From contig CAYWVR010000017.1 of assembly GCA_964461715.1 (NCBI GenBank), positions 7,464 to 71,463 on the forward strand: DNA of 64,000 nt, written 5' to 3'. The notes under the pieces were generated by a model. The model ran no database searches. It was not told the DNA's origin and saw only the letters and a list, made by a program, of their open reading frames with translations. Shown piece by piece: positions 1 to 8,259 of the stretch. This DNA comes from CAYWVR01 sp964461715. Its GTDB lineage: Bacteria; Planctomycetota; Phycisphaerae; FEN-1346. Position 1 is the first letter of the stretch. Each line of letters begins with the position of its first letter. The position numbers were made by a program, and so were the translations under genes.

Positions 1-18
1 CGTCGCAAGCGCCGCACG

Positions 19-926
19 TTACGCATCCAGGTACGCGCGCCGGAGGTCCGCCGCCAGGTCCCGCGCGAGTTCCAGCGCCCGCCGGGCCGCCTCCATCGGC
101 CGCGTCCCCAGGCCGCACGCCGGAGTGATGAGGCTCTGGCGAAGGACCTGCTCCCGCCGCGCACAAGGAACGCCGCCAGCGCATCGCGGTAGACCAGGAA
201 GTTGTCGGCGAATTCCGAGGCGTCGAACGAGACGATCGAGAGGGGCGCCTCCAGCAGGATTGTCCACTCGGTGTTCGAGCAGCAATGCGAGCCGACGGTC
301 GGGGCCCCCGCGAAGACGGTCGCCAGGACCTCGTGCACTTGCTCCTTGCTCCAGCCGAAAAAGGGCGTCCCGTAGCTCGCGAGGAAGGGCTCGTCGACGA
401 AGACGACCGACTGGCAGCCCGCCTCCCGAAGCCGATCGGCCTGCCACTTGACGCGCAGGTACAGGAACTTCGTCAGCACGTCCTGCAGGACGTCGTCGTA
501 AAGGATGGGGTTTCCGTCCTCGCCCAGCAGCGCCATGCCCACCGTGACGGGCCCGGCGATCTGGCCTTTCGCCTCGACCGCGCCCCGGGCCTCGACCGCC
601 GCCAGGAACGGATTCAGAGCGTGGGCGGCCTCGGGGCTCATGGCGGCCGGAGACGTGTCGCCCGTCTCGTAGGCCGCGAAGACCTGCTCGACGCCCAGGA
701 AGAAGGCCTCGTCCTGCCGGTGGCGGAGCCGCCCGTCGACCTCCGCGAGGCCGGGAAAGCCCTCGAAGGCCTGCTCGGTCATGCCCTCGTGGCGGCTGAC
801 CTTCGGAAGCTGGGGCCAGTGGGGCAGGTCCGGGCAGTGCTCCAGCACCGCGGCGACGGCCTCTTCGGTGTCGGTGTGGGGCAGGCTTCCGATGCCGGTG
901 GCCCGGCAGTTTCCAAGGAAGGGCAT
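19..926 (-). pseudogene. URO-D/MetE-like (cobalamin-independent methionine synthase-type) protein, frameshifted and internally deleted
   Basis: The gene starts at ATG 926 with GGAGG six bases upstream. The protein opens with the family signature GIGSLPHTD followed by a typical URO-D/MetE-like TIM-barrel sequence (for example VFVDEPFLASYG and a Cys-Cys pair near the metal-binding position). This reading holds to the motif LAAFLVRGG at about 153-185. The expected C-terminal motif RQSLITPACGLG then appears in a different minus-strand frame and runs to TAA at 19-21. In family members roughly 30-40 residues separate these two motifs; here they almost touch. I infer a deletion of about 100 bp with a frame change near position 155. 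The undisturbed frame stays open to the left window edge. The role is probably methyl transfer or corrinoid metabolism if the gene was once intact. An assembly error cannot be excluded. Confidence 0.7.
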
Positions 927-962
927 GGCCGCCTCCGTGGGCTTCGCTCCCGGTGCCCGCGG

Positions 963-991
963 ATTATAGCCCCTGAGTGCGGCCGTGCCAA
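963..991 (-). promoter_or_regulatory. sigma70-type promoter for the URO-D-like gene
   Basis: On the minus strand TTGGCA (986-991) and a perfect TATAAT (963-968) are separated by 17 bases. This is one of the best sigma70 matches in the window. The -10 lies about 37 bases before the ATG at 926, giving a short leader. Confidence 0.75.
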
Positions 992-1048
992 AACAAACCC
1001 CCTCACCGCGGCTCCGGCGGGGAGACGCGGGGGTGCCGAACGGTTTGG

Positions 1049-1073
1049 AAAAAGGCGCGGCCGCCAGCCGCGC
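1049..1073 (-). terminator. Rho-independent terminator downstream of the first PEP-CTERM gene
   Basis: Reading the minus strand, a stem GCGCGGC/GCCGCGC (1055-1061 with 1067-1073) with a five-base loop is followed directly by a C and a run of five T. It begins 15 bases past the stop at 1088. It separates the PEP-CTERM gene from the promoter of the next minus-strand gene. Confidence 0.75.
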
Positions 1074-1087
1074 GGATGCGTCGTGAC

Positions 1088-1726
1088 CTACGCCGCCCGG
1101 CGGCGACGCACGTACCGCACGAGGCCGACAAGCCCCATCCCGAGGGCCGCCACCGTCGTCGGCTCGGGGACGAGCGGGTCCTGCGTCGGCTCCTCGTCGC
1201 CGGGGCCCTGGCGCGTAGCCGTGCCCCAAAGACGCGAGTGGTCGAGCCAGGCGCCGGCGCCGCACAGGCTGTTCCAGACGTTGATGGTGACGTCGAGACG
1301 GCCGTCGTCGTTGAGCCAGTCGATGTCGAGGATGATCTCGTACGGGCCGTTATCGACCTCGCCCAGCTCGACCCAACCCGCCCCGTCGTAGGCGACGCGG
1401 GCGAACTCGCGGAAGTCCCACCCGAACCACCCGCACACAAAGTGCGAGTCGGTCCAGTCGTTCGTGAAGTCCAGCTCCAGGTACGCCTCCGTCACGTTCA
1501 CGCCCGGGTCGGCCAAGTCCACCTGGCCGGTGACGTCGTGCGTATACGAAAGCGGCTGGCTCGAGCTGATGTGGGCGGCATCGAACTCAGTGCCGGGCGC
1601 CCACCCGCCGCACGTCATGTCCCAGTGGTCGATCATGTGCTCGAAGTTGACGGGGGTGGCCTGTGCGGCCCCCGCCGCCCCCAGAACCAGCAACACTCCG
1701 ATTCCCCATGCGGTGCATCGTTTCAT
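1088..1726 (-). CDS. PEP-CTERM sorting domain protein (secreted, 212 aa)
   Basis: The chosen start is ATG 1726, preceded by GGAGGGG seven bases upstream; a longer open frame to 1969 lacks this support. Residues 1-24 form a signal peptide ending near AAQA. The middle is Trp/Asp/Gly-rich beta-sandwich-like sequence with no catalytic motif I can name. The last 25 residues are a PEP-CTERM tail: VPEPTT, a hydrophobic helix and a short Arg cluster. In the PEP-CTERM/exosortase system such tails direct export, cleavage and surface or exopolysaccharide association. The gene is transcribed alone, from the promoter at 1976-2003 with a leader of about 240 bases, and stops before a clear terminator at 1049-1073. 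No exosortase gene is in the window. Confidence 0.85.
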   Translation of the reverse strand: MKRCTAWGIGVLLVLGAAGAAQATPVNFEHMIDHWDMTCGGWAPGTEFDAAHISSSQPLSYTHDVTGQVDLADPGVNVTEAYLELDFTNDWTDSHFVCGWFGWDFREFARVAYDGAGWVELGEVDNGPYEIILDIDWLNDDGRLDVTINVWNSLCGAGAWLDHSRLWGTATRQGPGDEEPTQDPLVPEPTTVAALGMGLVGLVRYVRRRRAA

Positions 1727-1975
1727 GTCTACCCCTCCGTGCGCGCTCGTTTCACCCGCCGGTCCGCCGCGCGGCTGCGGCCGATCATGTCGTACGCCAA
1801 GATTCCGATTCGGGGCGTTTGCGAGTGCCGCGAGCGGGTCGGCCGGACCGACCGGCCCCGCACGGCCTGAGACGTGAGCACTCGATGCCCGGCGGGAATC
1901 CCGCGCCTCGGGCGTCCCGCCGTCCGTCAAGGAACCCGCACCGACCCCATCGGCCGGTTCCCTCGGCATGCAGGG

Positions 1976-2003
1976 AGTATACGCGCTTTTCGGATGGAGT
2001 CAA
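1976..2003 (-). promoter_or_regulatory. sigma70-type promoter reading toward the first PEP-CTERM gene
   Basis: On the minus strand TTGACT (1998-2003), 16 bases, TATACT (1976-1981). The spacer and upstream flank carry an inverted repeat GCGCTTTT (1983-1990) / AAAAGCGC (2019-2026), which could be an operator or could simply overlap the end of the 51-aa gene. It implies a leader of about 240 bases before the start at 1726, long enough for post-transcriptional control. Confidence 0.6.
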
Positions 2004-2025
2004 ATCGAAGGGAGATGAAAAAGCG

Positions 2026-2181
2026 CTAGAGGCTGCCCCCGGGGGCGCCCGGCTTCGTCGGTTTCTGTGCGGCCGGGGCTTCCCGGGCCTCGCGGGCCGC
2101 CGCGCGGCCTTCGGGGGCTTCCGCGGTCGCCCTCCGGGCTCCCTCTGAAGCCCGCGAAGGCCTGGGTTCCATCTTCGCCAT
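2026..2181 (-). CDS. Small basic Ala/Pro/Arg-rich protein (51 aa)
   Basis: ATG 2181 is preceded by AAAGGAG with a seven-base spacer, and by a plausible promoter at 2212-2239 that would give a leader of about 24 bases. The 51-residue product begins MAKMEPRPSRAS, is rich in Ala, Arg, Glu and Pro, has no hydrophobic segment and no Cys, and ends KPTKPGAPGGSL before TAG. Low complexity and charge suggest a disordered cytoplasmic or nucleic-acid-associated peptide, but I do not recognise the family. The support is the start-site architecture, not homology. It is the only gene-like element between the PEP-CTERM promoter and the plus-strand operon. Confidence 0.5.
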   Translation of the reverse strand: MAKMEPRPSRASEGARRATAEAPEGRAAAREAREAPAAQKPTKPGAPGGSL

Positions 2182-2211
2182 CGTGACACTCCTTTCCGTT
2201 CGGGCCTGCTC

Positions 2212-2239
2212 ATTCTACCCAACGCAAACGAGTGTCCAA
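2212..2239 (-). promoter_or_regulatory. Candidate promoter of the 51-aa gene
   Basis: Minus strand TTGGAC (2234-2239), 16-base spacer, TAGAAT (2212-2217). The -10 matches five of six bases and the -35 is moderate. It sits about 30 bases before ATG 2181. Confidence 0.45.
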
Positions 2240-2363
2240 GCTATCCCTGGGGCGGGAGAACCACACGCTGCCGTGGCGCGAAGCCGGAGGCGTCGACACC
2301 CCGTCGCCTGCCCCGGGTTGATACGAGTGCCGCGGGGCGGGGTGCGACGCAAAGGAGGACCGG

Positions 2364-2447
2364 ATGGCGAGAGGGTGGGTCCGGGGCGTGCCGGCCGAGG
2401 TGTACGAGGGGGCGACCGAGGTGCAGGAACTCCTTGAGCGAGACTAA
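2364..2447 (+). CDS. 27-aa leader peptide ORF translationally coupled to the GH123-like gene
   Basis: AAAGGAGG lies seven bases before ATG 2364, the strongest ribosome site in the neighbourhood. The 27-codon frame (starting MARGWVRGVPAE, ending LLERD) stops at TAA 2445-2447, four bases before the ATG of the next gene at 2452. That gene has no clear ribosome site of its own. The arrangement is typical of translational coupling: ribosomes finishing the leader restart on the downstream ATG. The peptide has no run of one amino acid that would suggest classical attenuation. It could alternatively be an independent micro-protein. A weak TTGATA is the only promoter hint upstream (about 2318). Confidence 0.5.
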   Translation: MARGWVRGVPAEVYEGATEVQELLERD

Positions 2448-2451
2448 CGTG

Positions 2452-4578
2452 ATGAGACGACAAGCACTCGTCCTTCTGGCCGGTCTTGCCCTGGGGACCC
2501 CGGCCGACGCCGAGACCGTCCGTTGGGCCAACCGCGAGCCGTGGGACTGGATCAGCCCGAAGACGACGGTCCCCGGCGCCGCCGACGTCGGGCCGGTCCG
2601 CATGATCGGGCCGCGCGGCGGGATCGCCTCCGGCCAGGTGGTGCTCGTGGCCGAGGCGCCGCTCGGGAAGGTGGCGGCGACGGCGGGCGATCTCGCGGGT
2701 CCCGGCGGGGCGACGATCCCCGCGGCCGCCCTCACCGTTCGCTACGGCAAGGTCGGCGGCGAGTACGTCCCGCTCCTCGATACGCCGCCCGAGGACGCGG
2801 CCACGCTCCCCGTGTGGGTGACCGTCACGATCCCATCGAGCGCCGCCCCCGGCCGGTACTCGGGCGCACTGGAGATCGTCGCGGGCCGGACGCGCAAGCG
2901 CGTGCCCCTGGAGCTCCAGGTCAGTCCCTTCGACGTCGGCCCGCCGCGCTCCTGGACCACTTGGGTCAACCTGCTCCAGTCGCCCGAGTCGGTGGCGGGG
3001 CTTTACGGGGTCCCCCGCTGGAGCGACCGGCACTTCGCCCTGATGGAGAAGAGCTTCGCCCTCATGGCCCGCGGCGGAAACGACGTGCTCGGCGTCCTGG
3101 CGGTCGGGCAGACCGTCTTCGGCGACGATCCGCTCGTCCTCTTCCGCCGCGAAGGCGGGCGGTTCGTGCCCGAGCTTTCGTATCTTGAACGGTACCTGCG
3201 TCTCTACGGCCGCCATTGCGGGCCGCCCAGAATCCTGGCCCTGCACGTCTGGTCCTACGGCTTCTACGAGAGGGGCTACGGACGCGACGGCGGACGCGCG
3301 GAGAAACGGGCGGACGTCATCCCCGTCGTCGAGGCGTGCGGCGGCCGGCTCGTGCCGGTCGAGATGCCCATCTTCGGTCGGCCGGGGACGGAAGAGACGT
3401 GGCGGGCCGTGATCGAGGGCGTCCGGGCCGTGCTCGCGCGCCTCGGCTGGAGCGAGACAAAGCTCCTGCTCGGCGCCGGCGGCGACACGTGGCCGGCCCC
3501 CGAGACGGTCGCCTTCTTCCAGGCCATCGACCCGGCGCTCCAGTGGCGGGTCCTGACGCACGGGTGCGGGTGCCCGAAGTGGGGGCCCACGCCGCTGGAG
3601 CGGACCCAGCCGAACGGCATGGTCGTCGGGTACCTCGAGATCGCCCGCCGCGTGGGCAGCAAGAGGCAGCGCGTGCCGGGCCACCCCGTCGTCTGCAACA
3701 GCCGCGACAAGGTCGGGGCGAACCCGCGGACATACCTCTCGCTCCCCGCGGTTACCGGGGCGACCGGCTACGAGGGCATCTGCTGGAAAGGGATCGATTA
3801 CTGGACGTATACGAACGAGGCGGGCGAGAAGCTCCGTCCCCTCAACCATTACGTCCACTTCGGCAACATGGTCGGGAGCACGCCGCGCGCGATGGCCGCG
3901 GCCGCCGCCGAGGGCGCCGTCGCCACGGTCCAGTACGAGATGCTCATCGAGGGGCTCCAGGCCCTCGAGGCCCTCTACGCCGTCCGCGACGGGCTCGATC
4001 GGCTCTACCCGTCGGTGACGGAGACGTACGACGTGGTGCAGCTCCTCCTGGAGGGGGCCCTCGTTCGCCCCGACCGTGTCGAGGAGGGCCGAACCGGCCG
4101 TCATGGCCTCGACCTGACGATCTGTTTCCACCAGGGGAAGCTCAAGCCCGGCGTCCTCCCGAAGGCCACCACCTATAACACCGCCCGCCACGCGGGCGCC
4201 GCCACGGAACTCGCAGAGGGCCGATACCGCGTCGAGGTCACGATCAACAAGGACCCGTGGGTCGCCGGCGGGACGGGCGTCTACACCGTGGACCTCCAGC
4301 GCGAGGGCGACCGGTTCACAGGGGCCTACCGCGGCGCCTACAATGGCACGGACGTCGCCGGCAACGTCGTCGGCACGTTTGTGCCGGACGGATACACGAC
4401 CGCGGTGGGCGAGGTGCGGCCGAAGGACGCGCGGTTCGAGCGATGGTCGAGCGCCGCCGAGTCCGCCGTCAAGGACCTCGCCGCCGGCAAGGGCGACCTT
4501 CGGGCCGCCCTCGAGACGCTCTACCGCGTCGCCGGCGAAGTGGACGATGCATTGAACAAAGATATGGGAATCCCATGA
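2452..4578 (+). CDS. Exported glycoside-hydrolase-like protein (GH123/DUF6067-type)
   Basis: The start at ATG 2452 gives a signal peptide (MRRQALVLLAGLALGTPADA); a TTG six codons upstream is possible but would spoil it. The 708-aa product has the two-part layout of GH123-like proteins. An N-terminal beta-sandwich (about 25-165) carries phrases such as PVWVTVTIP and APGRYSGALEI. An alpha/beta-barrel-like region follows (about 175-560), and a C-terminal beta-rich domain covers about 590-660. I cannot assign catalytic residues with confidence. It likely acts on glycans in the periplasm or outside the cell. Its stop overlaps the next start (ATGA at 4575-4578), so it shares an operon with the PQQ fusion protein. 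Confidence 0.7.
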   Translation: MRRQALVLLAGLALGTPADAETVRWANREPWDWISPKTTVPGAADVGPVRMIGPRGGIASGQVVLVAEAPLGKVAATAGDLAGPGGATIPAAALTVRYGKVGGEYVPLLDTPPEDAATLPVWVTVTIPSSAAPGRYSGALEIVAGRTRKRVPLELQVSPFDVGPPRSWTTWVNLLQSPESVAGLYGVPRWSDRHFALMEKSFALMARGGNDVLGVLAVGQTVFGDDPLVLFRREGGRFVPELSYLERYLRLYGRHCGPPRILALHVWSYGFYERGYGRDGGRAEKRADVIPVVEACGGRLVPVEMPIFGRPGTEETWRAVIEGVRAVLARLGWSETKLLLGAGGDTWPAPETVAFFQAIDPALQWRVLTHGCGCPKWGPTPLERTQPNGMVVGYLEIARRVGSKRQRVPGHPVVCNSRDKVGANPRTYLSLPAVTGATGYEGICWKGIDYWTYTNEAGEKLRPLNHYVHFGNMVGSTPRAMAAAAAEGAVATVQYEMLIEGLQALEALYAVRDGLDRLYPSVTETYDVVQLLLEGALVRPDRVEEGRTGRHGLDLTICFHQGKLKPGVLPKATTYNTARHAGAATELAEGRYRVEVTINKDPWVAGGTGVYTVDLQREGDRFTGAYRGAYNGTDVAGNVVGTFVPDGYTTAVGEVRPKDARFERWSSAAESAVKDLAAGKGDLRAALETLYRVAGEVDDALNKDMGIP

Positions 4579-7500
4579 CCCGACGTTGGACGACGGCCGT
4601 GCTCCTCCTTGCCCTCACCGCCCCCGCGGCGGCGGAGTGGACCCACTACCGCGCGGACGCGGGGCGCACCGCGTACACCGACGCCTCCCTCCCGGCCGAC
4701 CTCCACCTGCACTGGCGGCGTCGCCTTCCGGCCCAGCGGCCCGCTTGGCGCGACGAGGGCCGCATGCAGTTCGACCGAGGCTACGAGCCGGTCGTCCTGG
4801 AGGGCAAGCTCCTGGTCGCTTCGACCGTCGACGATTCGCTCGCCGCCTACGACCTGGCGACGGGCGAGAAGGTGTGGCGGTACTGGACGGGCGGCCCGAT
4901 CCGCGTCGCCCCGGCCGCCTGGAGGGACCGCGTCTTCGTCGGCAGCGACGACGGGCTCCTGCACTGCGTCGCCGCGAGGAACGGGCGACGCTTGTGGACG
5001 TTCCGCGGCGGGCCGAGCGACCGGCGCCTCGTCGGCAACGAGCGGGTCATGGCCACGTGGCCGGTGCGCGGCGGGCCGGCGGTGGCCGACGGGACGGTGT
5101 ACTTCACGGCGGGGGTGTGGCCGTTCATGGGCGCCTTCGTTCACGCCCTCGACGCCGAGACCGGCCGCGTCCGATGGACGAACGATTCGACGAGCTTCAC
5201 GTGGCGGCTCCGGCCTCACCCCGGGGCTGCGGCATTCGCGGGGCTCAGCCCGCAGGGCCACGTCGCCGTCACCGAGGACCGCGTCCTCGTGCCCGGCTCC
5301 GGCTCCAGCCCCGCCGTCTTCGACCGGGCGGACGGCCGCTTCGTCGGATACGCCGACAACGGGGGCGGCACGAGGGTCGCGGGGGCCGGGCGGCTCGGAT
5401 GGGCGGGCGGCCGGGCCTTCGACCTCGAGCGCGGATGGGCCGTCGCCCTGGAGGGACCGGGCCGGCGCGGCGGGACCGTCCTCGCGCCCGACGCGTGGTA
5501 CGTGGGCGGCGGGACGTTCGATCCCCGGACCCTGAAGCTTGAGACGGGCCACGTCGAGGTCCGCCTCTCCCATCCTCAGGACGGACCCACCGAGAAGCGG
5601 CCCATCTACCAGGGCTCCATCCGGCCGGGGGGCGGGCCCGGGAAGGTCAGCCCGTACCTCCGGGCGGGCGACACGCTCGTCGTAAGCGGGCGCGGCGGGC
5701 TTCAGTTCGTCGCGGCCGGCGATACCCGCGACCGGCCCGAGGCCCTCTGGGAGACGAAGATCGAGGGTCGCATCGAGAGCGTCCTCGCCGCCGAGGGCCG
5801 CCTTGTCGTCACCACCGCCGAGGGCGAGGTCCTCTGCTACGCCTCCGGCGAGCCGAAGGCCGTCCGCACGCACGGCCGGCCGGCGCCGGAGCCGCTCGAG
5901 AAGACGAAGTGGGCCGACGCCGCGGGCCGCATCCTGAAGGCCGCCGGCGCCCGGGAGGGATACGCCCTCGTGTGGGGCCTCAAGGACGGGGGGCTGGTGG
6001 AGGAACTCGTCAAGCAGAGCGACCTGCACGTCGTGGCGGTCGATCCGGACGAAACGAAAGTCGCGGCCCTCCGCCGGCGCCTCTTGGACGCGGGCGTCTA
6101 CGGCACGGGCGCCGCGGCCCTCGTCGGCGACCCGGCGAAGATGACCTGGGCCCCGTACCTCGCGACCCTCATCACGAGCGAGGAGGCGAAGGCCGTGGGC
6201 CTCACAAGCGACTCCGGCGCCGCGACGCTCTACCGCACGCTCCGGCCCTACGGCGGGCGGGCGGTCCTCGTCCTCGGCCCCGAGAGCGACGCGTTCGCCG
6301 CCCGCGCCGAGACGGCTGTGGCCGAGGAGGCCGACCTCCGGGTGGCCGACGGGCTCACGATCCTCACCCGCCCCGGCCCCCTGCCCCGCTCCGGCGACTG
6401 GCGGGGCCAGAACGCCGACGCGGGGAACACCCGGTGCAGCCGGGACGACCGGGTCCGGGCCCCGCTGGGCGTCCTCTGGTTCGGCAACGCCCTCTCCAAT
6501 TCCCTCATCCTGCCGCGCCACGGCGAGGGTCCCGTCGAGCAGGTCGCGGGCGGGCGCCTCTTCATCGAAGGTCCCGACACCCTCAGCGCCGGCGACGTCT
6601 ACACCGGCCGCCTCCTCTGGACCCGCACGTTCGAGGGCATCGGGAAGTATTATAACATCACCAAGCATCAGCGCGGGGCCCACGCCATCGGCGGGAACTT
6701 CTTCGCCGTGCCCGACGCCGTCTATGTCGCCGCCGGCATCGCGTGCCACCAGCTCGACCCCGCCACCGGCCGGACCGTCCGGACGCTCAAGCTGCCGGGC
6801 GGGTCGGAGTGGCTCTTCATGCTCGTCTACGAGGATGTGCTCGTCGCGGGGGCCGACCCGATCGTGCCGGAGTCGAAGGGCCGCTACAACGCCGACGCCT
6901 CCAGCCGCCGCCTCGTCGTCTTCGACCGTCCCTCGGGCCGCGTCCTCTGGACCCGCACCGCCGAGGAAAGCTTCGGCCATTACGCCGTCGCCGCGGGGCG
7001 CGGAAAGGTCTTTTGCATCGACAAGCCGAGCTCCGCCGATCTTGCGCGCCTGGCGCGCCGGGGCGGGGAGGTCCAGGGGGGCGGGCGGAGCATCCTGGCC
7101 CTCGAGGCGCGCACCGGCGAGCTCCTCTGGCAGTCCGACCGATGCGTCGCGAACCAGATCTCCTACAGCGCCGAGCACGATGTCCTCGTCTCGGCCGGGG
7201 CCCTGCGCGGCGAGGACGGTTCGGTCCTCTGGGACGGCCTGAAGACCGTCGGCTACGCCAAGCATCCGAACCCCGGCCTCGACTCCAGCGCCGACCCTCT
7301 CTGGTGGGGCAAGTGGGGCCTGATGATCCGTGGCCGCACCATCCTGACCCAGGGCCGGCGGGCCTTCGACCTCCTGACCGGCGTCCAGCGGACCGTCGTC
7401 GACACCGGCGGCGAGCAACGCGAGTGGCGCTTCCGCCGCTTCCACGGGTGCGGCCCGAGCGCGGGGAGCCGACACCTCCTGACGTTCCGCTCCGGGTGCG

Positions 7501-8258
7501 CGGGGTTCCTGGACATCTCCGCCGACTCCGGCACGGGGAACCTGGGAGGCTTTCGAAGCGGGTGTACCTCGAACCTCATCGTCGCCGACGGGGTCCTGAA
7601 CGCCCCCGACTACACCCGCACCTGCGGCTGCCCGTACCAGAACCGAAGCTCCCTCGGCCTCGTGCACATGCCCGAGGTCGAGTATTGGACCTTCGGGGCG
7701 TACCCGACGCCGGGACGGATCGGCCTGAACTTCGGCGCCCCCGGCGACCGGCGGGACTCGGGCGGTACGCTGTGGTGGGACTGTCCCTCCGCCGGGAGCC
7801 CCTCGCCCGAGCTGCCCGCCGAGCTCGAGGGCCTGCGGACCTTCTACCACCACGTCTCCTGGCTCGAGGCGAGCCAGGGCCACCCGTGGGTCGCCGCCAG
7901 CGGCCTGCTGGGCCCGGGTCGCGTCAAGGTCACCGCCCCGAAGGGCACGTACACGGTCCGCCTGCACTTCGTCGAACCGGAGGGGCTTGAGCCGGGGAAG
8001 CGTGTCTTCGACGTGGCCCTCGGCGGCCGGACCGTGCTCGAGGCCTTCGACCCGGCCCGGGAGGGGGGCGGCGCGAGGCGGGGCGTGGTGCGCACGATCG
8101 AGGACGTCGAGGTCGACGGGACGCTCGTCGTCACCTTCGAGGCCGAGCGCGGCGAGGCGGTCTGCTGCGGCATCGAGTTGGTCCACGTCGACGCCCCCGC
8201 CGCCCCGACGCCGTTTCCTCTGACCGCGCGGGACGACGACGCGTCCCTGAAGGGCTGA
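4575..8258 (+). CDS. Exported PQQ-type beta-propeller with inserted Rossmann/methyltransferase-like domain and C-terminal malectin-like domain
   Basis: ATG 4575 overlaps the preceding TGA; the longer upstream open frame has no signal peptide. The 1,227-aa protein starts with a signal peptide ending near PAAAEW. Propeller blades follow, recognisable by repeats such as LAAYDLATGEKVWRYW and CVAARNGRRLWTF. Around residues 445-585 a Rossmann-like segment (WGLKDGGLVEELVK, LHVVAVDPDETKVAALR, GGRAVLVLGPES) resembles a SAM-methyltransferase core. Further blades follow (IACHQLDPATGRTVRTL, ALEARTGELLWQS). The last 130 residues resemble a malectin carbohydrate-binding domain (YTVRLHFVEPEG, GGRTVLEAFD). 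Proteins combining PQQ-like and methyltransferase-like regions occur in planctomycetes; their function is not known to me. It probably binds carbohydrate or scaffolds other factors. Confidence 0.75.
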   Translation: MTRRWTTAVLLLALTAPAAAEWTHYRADAGRTAYTDASLPADLHLHWRRRLPAQRPAWRDEGRMQFDRGYEPVVLEGKLLVASTVDDSLAAYDLATGEKVWRYWTGGPIRVAPAAWRDRVFVGSDDGLLHCVAARNGRRLWTFRGGPSDRRLVGNERVMATWPVRGGPAVADGTVYFTAGVWPFMGAFVHALDAETGRVRWTNDSTSFTWRLRPHPGAAAFAGLSPQGHVAVTEDRVLVPGSGSSPAVFDRADGRFVGYADNGGGTRVAGAGRLGWAGGRAFDLERGWAVALEGPGRRGGTVLAPDAWYVGGGTFDPRTLKLETGHVEVRLSHPQDGPTEKRPIYQGSIRPGGGPGKVSPYLRAGDTLVVSGRGGLQFVAAGDTRDRPEALWETKIEGRIESVLAAEGRLVVTTAEGEVLCYASGEPKAVRTHGRPAPEPLEKTKWADAAGRILKAAGAREGYALVWGLKDGGLVEELVKQSDLHVVAVDPDETKVAALRRRLLDAGVYGTGAAALVGDPAKMTWAPYLATLITSEEAKAVGLTSDSGAATLYRTLRPYGGRAVLVLGPESDAFAARAETAVAEEADLRVADGLTILTRPGPLPRSGDWRGQNADAGNTRCSRDDRVRAPLGVLWFGNALSNSLILPRHGEGPVEQVAGGRLFIEGPDTLSAGDVYTGRLLWTRTFEGIGKYYNITKHQRGAHAIGGNFFAVPDAVYVAAGIACHQLDPATGRTVRTLKLPGGSEWLFMLVYEDVLVAGADPIVPESKGRYNADASSRRLVVFDRPSGRVLWTRTAEESFGHYAVAAGRGKVFCIDKPSSADLARLARRGGEVQGGGRSILALEARTGELLWQSDRCVANQISYSAEHDVLVSAGALRGEDGSVLWDGLKTVGYAKHPNPGLDSSADPLWWGKWGLMIRGRTILTQGRRAFDLLTGVQRTVVDTGGEQREWRFRRFHGCGPSAGSRHLLTFRSGCAGFLDISADSGTGNLGGFRSGCTSNLIVADGVLNAPDYTRTCGCPYQNRSSLGLVHMPEVEYWTFGAYPTPGRIGLNFGAPGDRRDSGGTLWWDCPSAGSPSPELPAELEGLRTFYHHVSWLEASQGHPWVAASGLLGPGRVKVTAPKGTYTVRLHFVEPEGLEPGKRVFDVALGGRTVLEAFDPAREGGGARRGVVRTIEDVEVDGTLVVTFEAERGEAVCCGIELVHVDAPAAPTPFPLTARDDDASLKG

Positions 8259-8259
8259 C

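Noticed and set aside
285..1391. Plus-strand open frame of 368 codons
   Set aside because: It is antisense to the URO-D-like and PEP-CTERM genes, with Arg/Gly-rich non-protein-like composition.
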